25,130 nt of DNA, taken from a virus. Positions 15,439-24,180 of the stretch are shown piece by piece (position 1 is the first letter of the stretch; each line of letters opens with the position of its first letter). The stretch covers positions 1-25,130 of IMG/VR virus record IMGVR_UViG_3300025109_000061; one strand, written 5' to 3'. The notes beneath the pieces were generated by a model, which was given only the letters and a program-made list of their open reading frames with translations, was not told where the DNA came from and did not search any database. A program made the position numbers and the translations under genes.

Positions 15439-15809
15439 TGCCAACAAAGTTGGATGCTAAACTTTTCAGAATGTTTCCCACAAATCAAAATAAATTTGAT
15501 CCTGAGGGTTCAGAATATGATATGGAAACTGCTTTGAAAGCAGGAATGACTGCGAGTGAGGACCCTGGTGAAAATTTTGGTCATTTTGGTTCTGTTGTTC
15601 AGACTACAAAAAAGGAGCGAAAAAAACATAATTTGCCTGAAGACAGTTTCTTAATTCTTAAGGGTCGTAACCATCCCACTTTTCATAAAGCTGAAGAGGC
15701 TGAAAACAAACGAGGTTTTAAGATTGTCAAAAAGGGAAAAAGATACTATTCAATTCCAGATCCCGAAGGTGAAGGCACCATGCTAAACTTTTCAACATAC
15801 TCCATTTGA
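15438..15809 (+). CDS. Small phage structural-type protein, A+T-rich gene
   Basis: The 123-residue protein shows FDPEGSEYDMETALKAG, then GHFGSVVQ and LKGRNHPTFHKAEEAE. The order YDM...A...G, GHxxxx and HPTF recurs in small uncharacterised phage virion proteins, so I place it there; the role is unknown. The longer frame begins at 15405, but the ATG at 15438 overlaps the previous stop by one base and has AGGGGG nine bases upstream. The gene is visibly richer in A and T, with many AAA, TTT and GAA codons, than both flanking tail genes. This suggests a later insertion between tail tubular A and B. Confidence 0.65.
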   Translation: MPTKLDAKLFRMFPTNQNKFDPEGSEYDMETALKAGMTASEDPGENFGHFGSVVQTTKKERKKHNLPEDSFLILKGRNHPTFHKAEEAENKRGFKIVKKGKRYYSIPDPEGEGTMLNFSTYSI

Positions 15810-15833
15810 TGAGCTTGAGAGAAGAATAAAATA

Positions 15834-18818
15834 ATGCCATCGGAAATCCCACAAATAGCATTTTCAGGCGGCGCTATATCGCCAGCAACATTCTCACGTG
15901 CTGACCTTGCCAAGTTCGGTTCGGCGGTCAAGACGTTGCGCAACTTCTTTGTGAGGGCAGAAGGTGGTGCCTCAAACAGAGCTGGCTTCACCTATATGAA
16001 GGAAACAAAGGACAGTTCTGTTCAGTCTCGCATCATTGGTTTTGAGTTTAACGAGGAGCAAGCTTACATCTTGGAGTTTGGCAATCTTTATTGCAGGGTG
16101 TACAGCAATGGCGGTGCCGTGCTTGAATCAACAACTACGATATCAGGTGCAACAGTTGCCAACCCTGTTGTGATCACTGATACAGCACACCCATATTCCA
16201 ATGGTGAGGAGATATTCATCACTGGTGTTGTGGGCATGACTGAGTTGAATGATAAGTTTTACAAGGTGGCCAATAAAGCCACAAACACTTACGAGCTTAC
16301 AGACATTGATGATGCTAACATTGATGGATCAGCATTCACAGCCTATTCATCCGCTGGCACATCAGCAGTTGTCCACACCATCACCACACCTTACACGACT
16401 GCCGATCTTGCTAAGCTGAAGTACAGGCAATCGAACGACACACTTTATTTAACCCATACATCTTATGCACCACGCACTTTGGTCAGGACTGGTGCAGCCA
16501 ACTGGACTCTCACTGTCATAGACTTTGAGCCAGACCATACATTCCCAACAGGGATAGGTGTTACAGTTAACACCACTGGCAGCGAGACCGATATTTATAT
16601 TGTGACAGCAGTGGCTGAAGAGACTGCAGAGGAAAGTCTTATTGGCATCAACAATACCACTCAGGCTATATCTGGTGCCACTGCTGCTGACCCAGTTGTG
16701 CTCACTGTTACGTCGCACCCATTCGAGGATGGGGATGAAATCCACATATCTGGCGTGGTCGGGATGACTGAGCTCAATGGTCGCCGTTTCATTGTTGCCA
16801 ATGAAGCAACAAATAGCATTGAGCTTAAAGATGAAGATGGCTCTGCACACACCACCTACAGCTCAGGTGGCTCGGCCAATCAGACATTTGTGAAAGTTAC
16901 GAACAGCAACACCACGAGAGACAACACAATAGCATGGACTGCTGTTGCCGGCACTGATTCATACAACGTCTATCGAGAGGATAATGGGCTCAAAGGGTTC
17001 ATTGGAGCAACAGAGGATGCTACATTCCTGGACGACAACATTGCACCCGATCTGGATGATACCGCTCCCAAGTGGCGGCAACCATTTGAGACAGCCACCA
17101 ACTACCCAGGAGCGATTGGCCTTCATGAGCAGAGGTCTGTCTTTGGCAATACAACCACAGACCCATTGACGCTCTGGATGTCACAGACATCTCAGTTTGA
17201 GAACATGAATGTGTCATCTCCAACACGAGACGCTGACGCTGTTACAGTCAGGCTGGTGACTGGGCGAGGCAATGAGATTCGTCACTTTAGGTCTTTCCAG
17301 GACCGGCTGTTTATCTTTACATCTGGTGCTGTGTGGTCGCTGCAGCCTGGTGGTGACGTTGATGCCATAACCCCAGCCTCAAAGAAGCTGTCAATTGAAG
17401 AGTATCTTGGATCAACCGATGTGCCACCTCTGACGATTAAGTCGAACCTACTCATCTGCTCTGGCCAAGCCAACCTTGGCTTCGAAATCCACTCCCTAGG
17501 CTACAAGTTTGAGACTGATGCTTACGCTGGCTCTGACCTGACTGTCCTTGCTCGGAATTTGTTTGAAGACTACACCATCAACGAGTGGGCATACGCAGAG
17601 CGCCCATTCAGGTTTGTGGCATGCATCAGAGACGATGGCAAGATTCTTGTCATGACCTATCTCCAGGAGCACCAGGTGTTTGCATGGAGTTTGTGGGAAG
17701 CGTCTGGAACCGATGCCGCCTTTGAGAGTATTGCTTCTGTGCCAGAGGGTCAGGTTGACAAGATTTATGTGATTGTCAAGCGCACAATAAACGGATCAAC
17801 CAAAAGATACATTGAGCATCTTCACACCAGATCATTCACAGCCATCGAAGATGCCTTCTTTGTTGACAGTGGCCTTACTCTTGATACGCCAATCACGATC
17901 ACAGGTATCACAGCTGCCAATCCTGCAGTTGTCACAGCAACTGCCCATGGCCTGACCGATGGTGATCCTGTCAAGATCAGGGATGTGTCTGGGATGACAG
18001 AGGTTAATGGGGATCAGTTCATCGTCATTGAGAAGACGACCAACACCTTTGAGATACTGGATACAGATGGTTTTCACAATGTCACTGGTGTCACAGCAGC
18101 CAACCCTGGGGTTGTCACGACACTCAGCGCCCATGGGTTCACCACTGGGGATGAGGTTGGCTTCTTGACGATTGGTGGCATGACTGAGCTGAATGGCAAT
18201 GGTTACACAATCACTGTGTTAACAACAACCACTTTTTCAATCGGAGTTGACACATCCGCATTCACTACATTTACGAATGGCGGAAAGGTATACTTGAACA
18301 CTGATTCCTCAGCCTTCACAGCTTATGCCTCGGGCGGCGAGGTGCACCTGGAGGTGACATCTGTTTCTGGCCTTGATCATCTTGAAGGTGAAGCAGTTAT
18401 TGCGCTTGCTGATGGCAATCTTGTCACAGGCTTGACGGTTGCAAGTGGTGCCGTCACGCTAGCCACTGCAGCATCGGTAGTTCACGTCGGGAAGAGTTAC
18501 GATGGTACGATTGATAGCTTACCACTGGACCTTCCTGGCCCAGTACCGACAGTTGCAAAGCGCAAAGTTGTTAAGCAGGTGTCAGTCAGGGTTCAGGACA
18601 CTCGTGGTTTGTTCATTGGGCCGGATTCAACCGACCTTGAGGAATACCCATCAAGGTCAACCGAGCTGTGGGGTGATCCTGCTGCGACCTTGACCGATTT
18701 AATCAAGTTGCCCATCAGTGATGATTGGGCTCGAGAGGCTGGGATAACAATTAAGTCTGAACAGGGATTGCCAATGACAATACTCTCAATGATGGTGGAC
18801 ACCGATGTCGGATCATGA
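15834..18818 (+). CDS. Tail tubular protein B / tail nozzle with FCCH-like repeats
   Basis: At 994 residues this is the large nozzle protein of the short tail (T7 gp12 type). The N-terminus carries the family motif GGxxSPATFSRADL...YxxAxKTLRNFF in variant form (residues 12-40). GASNRAGFTYM follows at 45-55, where the family typically has a similar turn. Four FCCH-like repeats are inserted at about residues 103-176, 279-347, 689-749 and 750-818. A fibronectin-like segment (AWTAVAGTDSYNVYRED) at about 365-381 is followed by DDNIAPDLDDTAP. The core LHEQRSVFGNTTTDPLTLWMS-type stretch lies near 425-446, and FTSGAVWSLQ near 495. The rest is the beta-propeller and C-terminal ring typical of the family. 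It probably closes the tail until ejection. The ribosome binding site is weak. Confidence 0.88.
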   Translation: MPSEIPQIAFSGGAISPATFSRADLAKFGSAVKTLRNFFVRAEGGASNRAGFTYMKETKDSSVQSRIIGFEFNEEQAYILEFGNLYCRVYSNGGAVLESTTTISGATVANPVVITDTAHPYSNGEEIFITGVVGMTELNDKFYKVANKATNTYELTDIDDANIDGSAFTAYSSAGTSAVVHTITTPYTTADLAKLKYRQSNDTLYLTHTSYAPRTLVRTGAANWTLTVIDFEPDHTFPTGIGVTVNTTGSETDIYIVTAVAEETAEESLIGINNTTQAISGATAADPVVLTVTSHPFEDGDEIHISGVVGMTELNGRRFIVANEATNSIELKDEDGSAHTTYSSGGSANQTFVKVTNSNTTRDNTIAWTAVAGTDSYNVYREDNGLKGFIGATEDATFLDDNIAPDLDDTAPKWRQPFETATNYPGAIGLHEQRSVFGNTTTDPLTLWMSQTSQFENMNVSSPTRDADAVTVRLVTGRGNEIRHFRSFQDRLFIFTSGAVWSLQPGGDVDAITPASKKLSIEEYLGSTDVPPLTIKSNLLICSGQANLGFEIHSLGYKFETDAYAGSDLTVLARNLFEDYTINEWAYAERPFRFVACIRDDGKILVMTYLQEHQVFAWSLWEASGTDAAFESIASVPEGQVDKIYVIVKRTINGSTKRYIEHLHTRSFTAIEDAFFVDSGLTLDTPITITGITAANPAVVTATAHGLTDGDPVKIRDVSGMTEVNGDQFIVIEKTTNTFEILDTDGFHNVTGVTAANPGVVTTLSAHGFTTGDEVGFLTIGGMTELNGNGYTITVLTTTTFSIGVDTSAFTTFTNGGKVYLNTDSSAFTAYASGGEVHLEVTSVSGLDHLEGEAVIALADGNLVTGLTVASGAVTLATAASVVHVGKSYDGTIDSLPLDLPGPVPTVAKRKVVKQVSVRVQDTRGLFIGPDSTDLEEYPSRSTELWGDPAATLTDLIKLPISDDWAREAGITIKSEQGLPMTILSMMVDTDVGS
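16140..16874 (+). repeat. FCCH-like repeats 1 and 2 in the tail nozzle gene
   Basis: Two protein-level repeats of about 70 residues lie at 16140-16361 and 16668-16874. Each has the form ISGATxAxPVVxTxxxHP, then GxEIxIxGVVGMTELN, then VANxATNxxEL, ending in TxYSSxG. The pattern is the one annotated as ubiquitin-activating E1 FCCH domain in databases, seen often in phage tail proteins. In phage proteins it is best read as a small beta-barrel surface module. Confidence 0.85.
17898..18341 (+). repeat. FCCH-like repeats 3 and 4 plus a half repeat
   Basis: Repeat 3 (17898-18080) and repeat 4 (18081 to about 18288) are back to back, each starting with ITGITAANPAVV or VTGVTAANPGVV and containing GMTE(V/L)NG. 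A further half copy follows (DSSAFTAYASGGE, ending near 18341), nearly repeating DTSAFTTFTNGGK just before it. The tandem placement and partial copy suggest growth by duplication. Confidence 0.85.
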
Positions 18819-19275
18819 TTATGAGATCAGAGAGTCAAAGCTGGAGGATGCATTCCTCATGGCTCACAACATGAGAGAGGTGGATGTTCAGGAAATATGG
18901 GCCTCTCACATGATCAGGCCTCTTGAGGCTCTGGTTTATTGCATTCGCAACTCTGAGAATTCAACCACTGGCTTAGTTGATGGTGAGATTGCCTGCATGT
19001 TTGGAATCATTCGTCAAAACTTATTAGGATCAGTTGGAACCATCTGGTTGCTTGGCACAGACTTGCTTAAAATGCATGGGATTCGCTTTTTGAGAGAGAA
19101 TAAAAAGAAAATTGTTGAAATCTCTGAAGAATTCACGATAATAGAAAATTATTGTGATGCTCGCAACAGGACAACGCTGAAATGGCTTGATTGGCTTGGG
19201 TTCGTAATAGAAGAAGCGAAGCCTTATGGTATTTACAATCTCCCATTCCACCATTTTCACAAAGAGGTGGCATGA
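18805..19275 (+). CDS. GNAT-like internal virion protein (T7 gp13 type)
   Basis: The 156-residue protein has the fold pattern of an N-acetyltransferase-like protein: an N-terminal YEIRESKLEDAF strand-helix, a central GLVDGEIACMFG strand pair, and NYCDARNRTTLKWLDWLGF at about residues 114-132, the place of the GNAT C-terminal helix. T7 gp13-like proteins at this position are needed for virion assembly, and several look like degenerate GNATs. I do not see a clear acetyl-CoA P-loop (Q/RxxGxG/A), so enzyme activity is doubtful. It overlaps the nozzle gene by 14 bases and the next gene by four. Confidence 0.75.
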   Translation: MSDHDYEIRESKLEDAFLMAHNMREVDVQEIWASHMIRPLEALVYCIRNSENSTTGLVDGEIACMFGIIRQNLLGSVGTIWLLGTDLLKMHGIRFLRENKKKIVEISEEFTIIENYCDARNRTTLKWLDWLGFVIEEAKPYGIYNLPFHHFHKEVA

Positions 19276-19928
19276 TGTGCTTTGATGTAGTGTCTGCAGC
19301 CACCATGGCATCCATATTCGGTAAAGGTGTTGGTGCCTTGACTGCGTTTGATGTCATAGGTGTGGTCGGCACAGTTGTTTCAGCAACAAGCTCGTATCAG
19401 ACTGCCACCAATCAGCAGGATCAGTACGCATATCAGGCTGCAGTTAACCGGAATAATGCAATTATCAGGGATCGGCAAGCAGCAGATGTGGAAGCACAAG
19501 GCAGGCAGGACGCTCAGACCCGCAAGTTATTGACAAAGGCACAAGCTGATCGTGCTTTGGTCAGCTTGGCTGGCCAAGGCGGTGATGTAACCACAGGAAC
19601 CTCAATCAATCTTTTGGCTGACATCGAAGAAGCTGGCGAGCTTGACCGGCTCAAGGACATAAATAATGCAGAACGGGAAGCAAGTGCTATTCGAGCTGAT
19701 GCTACCAACTTAAGAGCGAATGCAATTGCCAATGAAAGGGCGGCTGGCTCAATAAACCCACTTCTTACAGCAGGCACCACTGCTTTGTCCGGACTTGGGA
19801 CAGTGGGTGCTCAATGGTACCAGAGATCTTCCCCGTCTAATATTATCATTACCGGTGGCCAACAACCGCCATCTCGTACACTCCCTCGCGCTCGCAATAG
19901 TGAGTGGGACTTTGGGTTACTTACATAA
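19272..19928 (+). CDS. Internal virion (ejection) protein B, T7 gp14-like
   Basis: The 218-residue protein has a hydrophobic, glycine-containing segment near residues 8-37 (FGKGVGALTAFDVIGVVGTV), then a long Gln/Ala-rich coiled-coil region to about residue 150. This is the layout of T7 gp14, which leaves the capsid and forms a channel in the outer membrane. The open frame extends back to 19191, but the ATG at 19272 overlaps the previous stop (ATGA). A second ATG at 19275 lies seven bases after GAGG and may be the true start. It is followed one base later by the gp15-like gene, as in T7. Confidence 0.8.
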   Translation: MMCFDVVSAATMASIFGKGVGALTAFDVIGVVGTVVSATSSYQTATNQQDQYAYQAAVNRNNAIIRDRQAADVEAQGRQDAQTRKLLTKAQADRALVSLAGQGGDVTTGTSINLLADIEEAGELDRLKDINNAEREASAIRADATNLRANAIANERAAGSINPLLTAGTTALSGLGTVGAQWYQRSSPSNIIITGGQQPPSRTLPRARNSEWDFGLLT

Positions 19929-21790
19929 TGGCTACAGTTCCAACACCTCTTTCTCTTGGGCAGGGCCAAGTTCAGACAACTCCTGACAGGACACCGCTGC
20001 AAAGCCCAGACATAAATGCAGTCACTGCGCCTGGTCGTATCCAAGCAGAACAGCTTAGCAATCTTGGCGGTGCCATCGCCCAGACAAGCTCCAATATTCA
20101 GCTGGCAGTTGATAAGGTGAAGAGCCGAGAGGACACCATCGATCGTGCTCGCAAGATCACACAGTTTAATAAAGAAGCAGAGAAGATTCTTCAGACTGCC
20201 AAGGACACCACAGACCTGTCATTGCCTGAGGCCATTCAAGACCTTAATACACAGCTCAGGGCCAAGCAGAACGAGCTTCTGTCAGACCATGGTGGCTCAG
20301 GCGACAGCAATGCAACTTTGGCTGCCCAGCTTGAGGTAGCAAGGTCTGGCTTTGCTAGCCTAGGAGCGCAAGAAAATGTTACACGGCAAAAGGCCATCGT
20401 CAATAACATCCTTGAAGAGAGGATGGGTGGCATAACAGCACAGGCGTTAAGAGAGCCAGGAGGATTAGAGAAGTATTTCAAGGAGTGGGACAGCGTTGTC
20501 GCTGATATGGCTGATGGCCTGGACCCAGAGGAAGAGATAGCTCACCTAGAGGCTGGCAGGTCCGCTATCGTGTTGAGCGCCATTGATGCTTTCATAGCCA
20601 GAGGGAATTACCTTGAGGCTAAGAAGCTGATTAATGAGAATCCATTCGTGATGAAGGCTCTTGATCCGGCACAGCAGCGTCAGGTGATGACCGAGATCGC
20701 CACAGGCCTTAAGGCTCAGGACGCATTGAATAATGCAGGCAATCTCAAGGTTCAAGAGGCTGAGCAAATCCTTGGTCGCAAACTCAACGGCCCAGAACGG
20801 GTCAAGTTGGCTGGCCTTGCTAATACAGGAACCCAGACTATAGCTGGGAAGATAGCAGACATTGAAAAAGCAATCGGTCGCGAACTCACTCGCGAGCAGA
20901 AAGAAGTCCTTGCTGGTCTCAGGTCCAAGCCGACAGCCGGAGGTGGCGAACTCGTCACCGAGGCGGGCAAGGCTTGGTCCGATGTTGACAGGGCCAAGGA
21001 TAGGTGGGGGGAAGGATCCACACAGCACAACGCATTGGTGGAAGTCGCAAAAGCCCTACAGAGCGGAGAAGACATCTCCGTGTCAGATGAGGGTGGCCTT
21101 CGGAAAGAATTCACGAAGCTCGCTCAGCCTTACGTCTTAGTGCGAGACGCATACGACAAAATCGAGGTTTCGGCCAAAAACTCAACACCAGCTGGTGATA
21201 TCTCTCTGATCATTGCCTATATGAAGCTGTTGGATCCAGGCTCAACTGTTCGCGAGGGTGAGTTCGCCACCGCCGAACAAGCAGGTAATGTTGGTCAACG
21301 GATTTACTCCATGTATGTAAAGCTGGTCACCTCTAAAGGTCGCCTCTCCCCTGAACAACGAAGCGACTTCGTGCAACGCTCCAAGGCGCTCATGCAAGGG
21401 TATCAGAAGAGTCACGAGCACCTCGAGGTGGTATTTAGGAAGTTAGCTAAATCCATGGGTGCGAACCCAGACCACGTCGTCATCGATTTCGTTGGCGATC
21501 GCGACCGGATCAATCAACTACTACCAGAAGACGGCCCTGTCGATGATGTGATACCGATAGAGCCAACTGAGATTGACCTAAAGGGTGAGCCTATTGTGTC
21601 CCAGCCAAGGTCTGTCGCAGATGAAAACGGGCGTTCAGAGAGCCAGCCAGCAAAAGTGAAGCGTGATCCGAATGCGAAGATTGATTTCGATAATATGGAT
21701 GCTGCAGCGTTAGGCCAAATTGACATCAAGGGACTGTCCAAGGCTGATAAGAACGCTCTCAGAAAACGTCTCAAGGAGCTTGGGCTATGA
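19928..21790 (+). CDS. Internal virion (ejection) protein C, T7 gp15-like
   Basis: The 620-residue protein is long, mostly helical and polar. The segment SLIIAYMKLLDPGSTVREGE-FATAEQAG at about 415-445, followed by SKGRLSPEQRSDF, recurs in phage ejection proteins (I break the string here for length). Helical repeats with Ala/Glu/Lys fill 20-330, and the last 40 residues form a compact KADKNALRKRLKEL helix. It should sit in the internal core above the portal and pass into the host to help form the DNA channel. The ATG at 19928 overlaps the preceding stop by one base; an upstream start at 19904 is in frame but less likely. Confidence 0.8.
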   Translation: MATVPTPLSLGQGQVQTTPDRTPLQSPDINAVTAPGRIQAEQLSNLGGAIAQTSSNIQLAVDKVKSREDTIDRARKITQFNKEAEKILQTAKDTTDLSLPEAIQDLNTQLRAKQNELLSDHGGSGDSNATLAAQLEVARSGFASLGAQENVTRQKAIVNNILEERMGGITAQALREPGGLEKYFKEWDSVVADMADGLDPEEEIAHLEAGRSAIVLSAIDAFIARGNYLEAKKLINENPFVMKALDPAQQRQVMTEIATGLKAQDALNNAGNLKVQEAEQILGRKLNGPERVKLAGLANTGTQTIAGKIADIEKAIGRELTREQKEVLAGLRSKPTAGGGELVTEAGKAWSDVDRAKDRWGEGSTQHNALVEVAKALQSGEDISVSDEGGLRKEFTKLAQPYVLVRDAYDKIEVSAKNSTPAGDISLIIAYMKLLDPGSTVREGEFATAEQAGNVGQRIYSMYVKLVTSKGRLSPEQRSDFVQRSKALMQGYQKSHEHLEVVFRKLAKSMGANPDHVVIDFVGDRDRINQLLPEDGPVDDVIPIEPTEIDLKGEPIVSQPRSVADENGRSESQPAKVKRDPNAKIDFDNMDAAALGQIDIKGLSKADKNALRKRLKELGL

Positions 21791-24180
21791 TGGCAGAGCC
21801 TAACCTTATCAATCCTGATGAGTCTCCTGTTTCTGGTGGTCTCTTTGGGACCACTACAGAAGAGGAAGCTGTAATTGCGCCTGCAGACCTTACGTCTGGG
21901 ATCATACCAAAAGAAGAAGAGGTGCAGAACCCGCCAGGACAAGATGGTGCACCAGAACCGATAAGTCCAGCTCCTGTTGATGAGGACGTTGAGCCACCTC
22001 AAGAACCTGACGAAACAGTACCACCCACAGAAGAGGCTCCAGGTCCAGAGCCTCAACCTGATGAGGTAGAACCAAATACTGAGGCCTCGCTTGAAGATGC
22101 CCAGCTTAACCTTCGCTTATCGATAGCCAGAGGCGAAGACCCGACAGCTCCGAAGAAGATTCATGTGAAGATCGGTGACACTGAAATCATCATCAATCAT
22201 GTTGGCCTTGGGCCACCGACATCAGAAGAGATCAAGGCTGCTATCGCAAATTACAGAAAAACACCTGAATTTGCAGCCACCATCGACAAAGAGACTGGCT
22301 CCTCTAACAGGATAAGGCTCGCAGTTGGCTCTGCTCAAACCCCAGAAGACAAGCTGGCCACGCTGCGTAGGTTTTACCCTGATGCAGTTGCATACGATGG
22401 CGACAACTTTGTGTATACTGATCCAAGCACAGGAAAGACCATCTTGCACAATCCAGAAGGCTTGGACGTTGGAGATGTTGCTGGATCAGCCAGAGAAATC
22501 ACCCAAGGTGTGTTTTCAACAGGTGGTGCTGTGGCTGGCGGTACTGGTGGTTTTATAGTAGGGACGCCTACAGGCCCAGGAGCGCTCCTGACAGGGACTA
22601 AAGGAGCCATCATAGGGTCTGGGGTTGGAAATGCCTTAGGAGGTGCTACATTTGACTTTTTTGCTAGTGCTTTTGGGCTGACTGTGGACACGAGAGGTCC
22701 CCTGGAGCAAACCCTTGGGACAGTCACTGACTATGGTATTGGCGTTGTTGGCCAGAGGGGCGGTGATATTGCATCAATTGGCCTCCAGAAAGCCTTTGGT
22801 GGTGGAAAAGAGGGAGCCAAGTTTCTTTACCAACAGTTTATCAAGTTGGGCGTTAAGGAGCCTCCGGCCGGAGCAGTCACTGGAAGCAGGGCACTTGGCT
22901 CGATCGAGAAAGGTTTAGGTAACACCCCATCTTCGGCTCAGATACTTCAAGACAAGGCAGAGGCAGTTATTAAGCAGGTGACAGAAACAGCCAGGAAGAC
23001 TGTTGCAAAGTTTGGCGAAGCCAAAAGCACTCAGGGTGCTGGCCAAATAGTTAAGAAGGCAGCAGAGAATGCTGCAAAGAAATTTGGGTTTAAGCAAGAG
23101 AAGATTTACACCGAAGCCTTTGATCTGGTTGGCGAGAACGCACCTGTTGCCCTGAATGCTGTCAAGGTTCTCAGGCAGGAGCTGGAGGATCAGCTTGCCA
23201 CAGCACCAGCCTCCCTTGCCAAAAGCCTTGGGCCTGCAATCAAATTCCTGAAAGGTGTCGAAAAGGATGCTCCAACATTCAAGTCATTCCGTATGATAAG
23301 GACAACTCTAAGGGAAGATCTTGCCTCACCGACCTTGACTGGCTCATCAGGGTCTGGCAACTTGAACATGGCAAGGGCATATGGGGCGCTGACACAGGAC
23401 ATGTCGGCCACTGCTGCTCGGGCTGGACCAAAGGCTGCTTCTAAGATAAAACAGGCAGACAAGCTTACTCGTATATGGATGGAGAAGTCTGCAGCCTTGA
23501 TGAATAAGATTGACAAGTTCGATGCAGATGAGAAGGCATTCAAGTTCATACAAACATCTGCCAAGGATGGTGGCTCTGCTCTTGCAAGACTGCGTGGCCA
23601 CTTTGCGCCAGAAGAGTGGGATGTGATTGCTGCAACAGTTCTTCACAAGATGGGCCTCGCAACAAACAGTGCACAAAATGCCGCTGGCGATGTCTTCTCT
23701 GTGTCAACATTCATGACCAATTATGCAAAGTTGGCGAAGGATGCTCCAGAGGCTTTGAAGGTCTTGTTCAGTGGACCACGGTACAAAGAGGCCAACGAGG
23801 CTCTTAATCTCTTAGTTCGGGCCACATCATCGCTGAAGGCTATTGAGAAGCTGACCAACTCTTCCAACACTGCCAATAGCATGATTGCATATTCAACGAT
23901 CTCCACCCTAGGTGCTGCATTGGGTGCAGCGGCAGGTGGGGATCTCCCCTCTGCCGCTGGCGGCGTTATAACAGTCATTGTTGCACCAAGGGTGGCGGCT
24001 AAGCTGATCACCAATCCTAAATTTGTTAAATGGCTCGTCACACCCATAACAGACCCATCCAAGATTCCTGCGCATATAGGGAGGCTGGTTGGGATCGGCA
24101 AGGTTGCTCCGGAGATCAAAGAGGAAATTCATGCATACATCAAGGCGCTAAGTGGAGAACCTGAAGGAGCAGCAGAATGA
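21787..24180 (+). CDS. Internal virion (ejection) protein D, putative gp16-like
   Basis: The 797-residue protein falls into three parts. Residues 1-105 are acidic and proline-rich (EEVQNPPGQ, EDVEPPQEPDE, EAPGPEPQPDEVEP) and look disordered. Residues 190-330 include LRRFYPDAVAYDGDNFVYTD, a segment I recognise from phage ejection-type proteins, then a glycine-rich hydrophobic stretch (GGAVAGGTGGFIVGTP and IIGSGVGNALGGATFDFFAS) that could insert in a membrane. The rest is long and helical, with a second glycine/alanine-rich segment near 708-725. No transglycosylase motif, such as the SLT Glu motif of T7 gp16, is seen. AAGGAG sits eight bases before the ATG, which overlaps the previous stop. Confidence 0.7.
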   Translation: MMAEPNLINPDESPVSGGLFGTTTEEEAVIAPADLTSGIIPKEEEVQNPPGQDGAPEPISPAPVDEDVEPPQEPDETVPPTEEAPGPEPQPDEVEPNTEASLEDAQLNLRLSIARGEDPTAPKKIHVKIGDTEIIINHVGLGPPTSEEIKAAIANYRKTPEFAATIDKETGSSNRIRLAVGSAQTPEDKLATLRRFYPDAVAYDGDNFVYTDPSTGKTILHNPEGLDVGDVAGSAREITQGVFSTGGAVAGGTGGFIVGTPTGPGALLTGTKGAIIGSGVGNALGGATFDFFASAFGLTVDTRGPLEQTLGTVTDYGIGVVGQRGGDIASIGLQKAFGGGKEGAKFLYQQFIKLGVKEPPAGAVTGSRALGSIEKGLGNTPSSAQILQDKAEAVIKQVTETARKTVAKFGEAKSTQGAGQIVKKAAENAAKKFGFKQEKIYTEAFDLVGENAPVALNAVKVLRQELEDQLATAPASLAKSLGPAIKFLKGVEKDAPTFKSFRMIRTTLREDLASPTLTGSSGSGNLNMARAYGALTQDMSATAARAGPKAASKIKQADKLTRIWMEKSAALMNKIDKFDADEKAFKFIQTSAKDGGSALARLRGHFAPEEWDVIAATVLHKMGLATNSAQNAAGDVFSVSTFMTNYAKLAKDAPEALKVLFSGPRYKEANEALNLLVRATSSLKAIEKLTNSSNTANSMIAYSTISTLGAALGAAAGGDLPSAAGGVITVIVAPRVAAKLITNPKFVKWLVTPITDPSKIPAHIGRLVGIGKVAPEIKEEIHAYIKALSGEPEGAAE

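Noticed and set aside
21514-22056. Antisense open frame (180 codons) across the gp15-like/gp16-like junction
   Set aside because: It covers two well-supported overlapping genes and its Arg/Trp/Phe-rich translation is typical of antisense reading of acidic, proline-rich codons.
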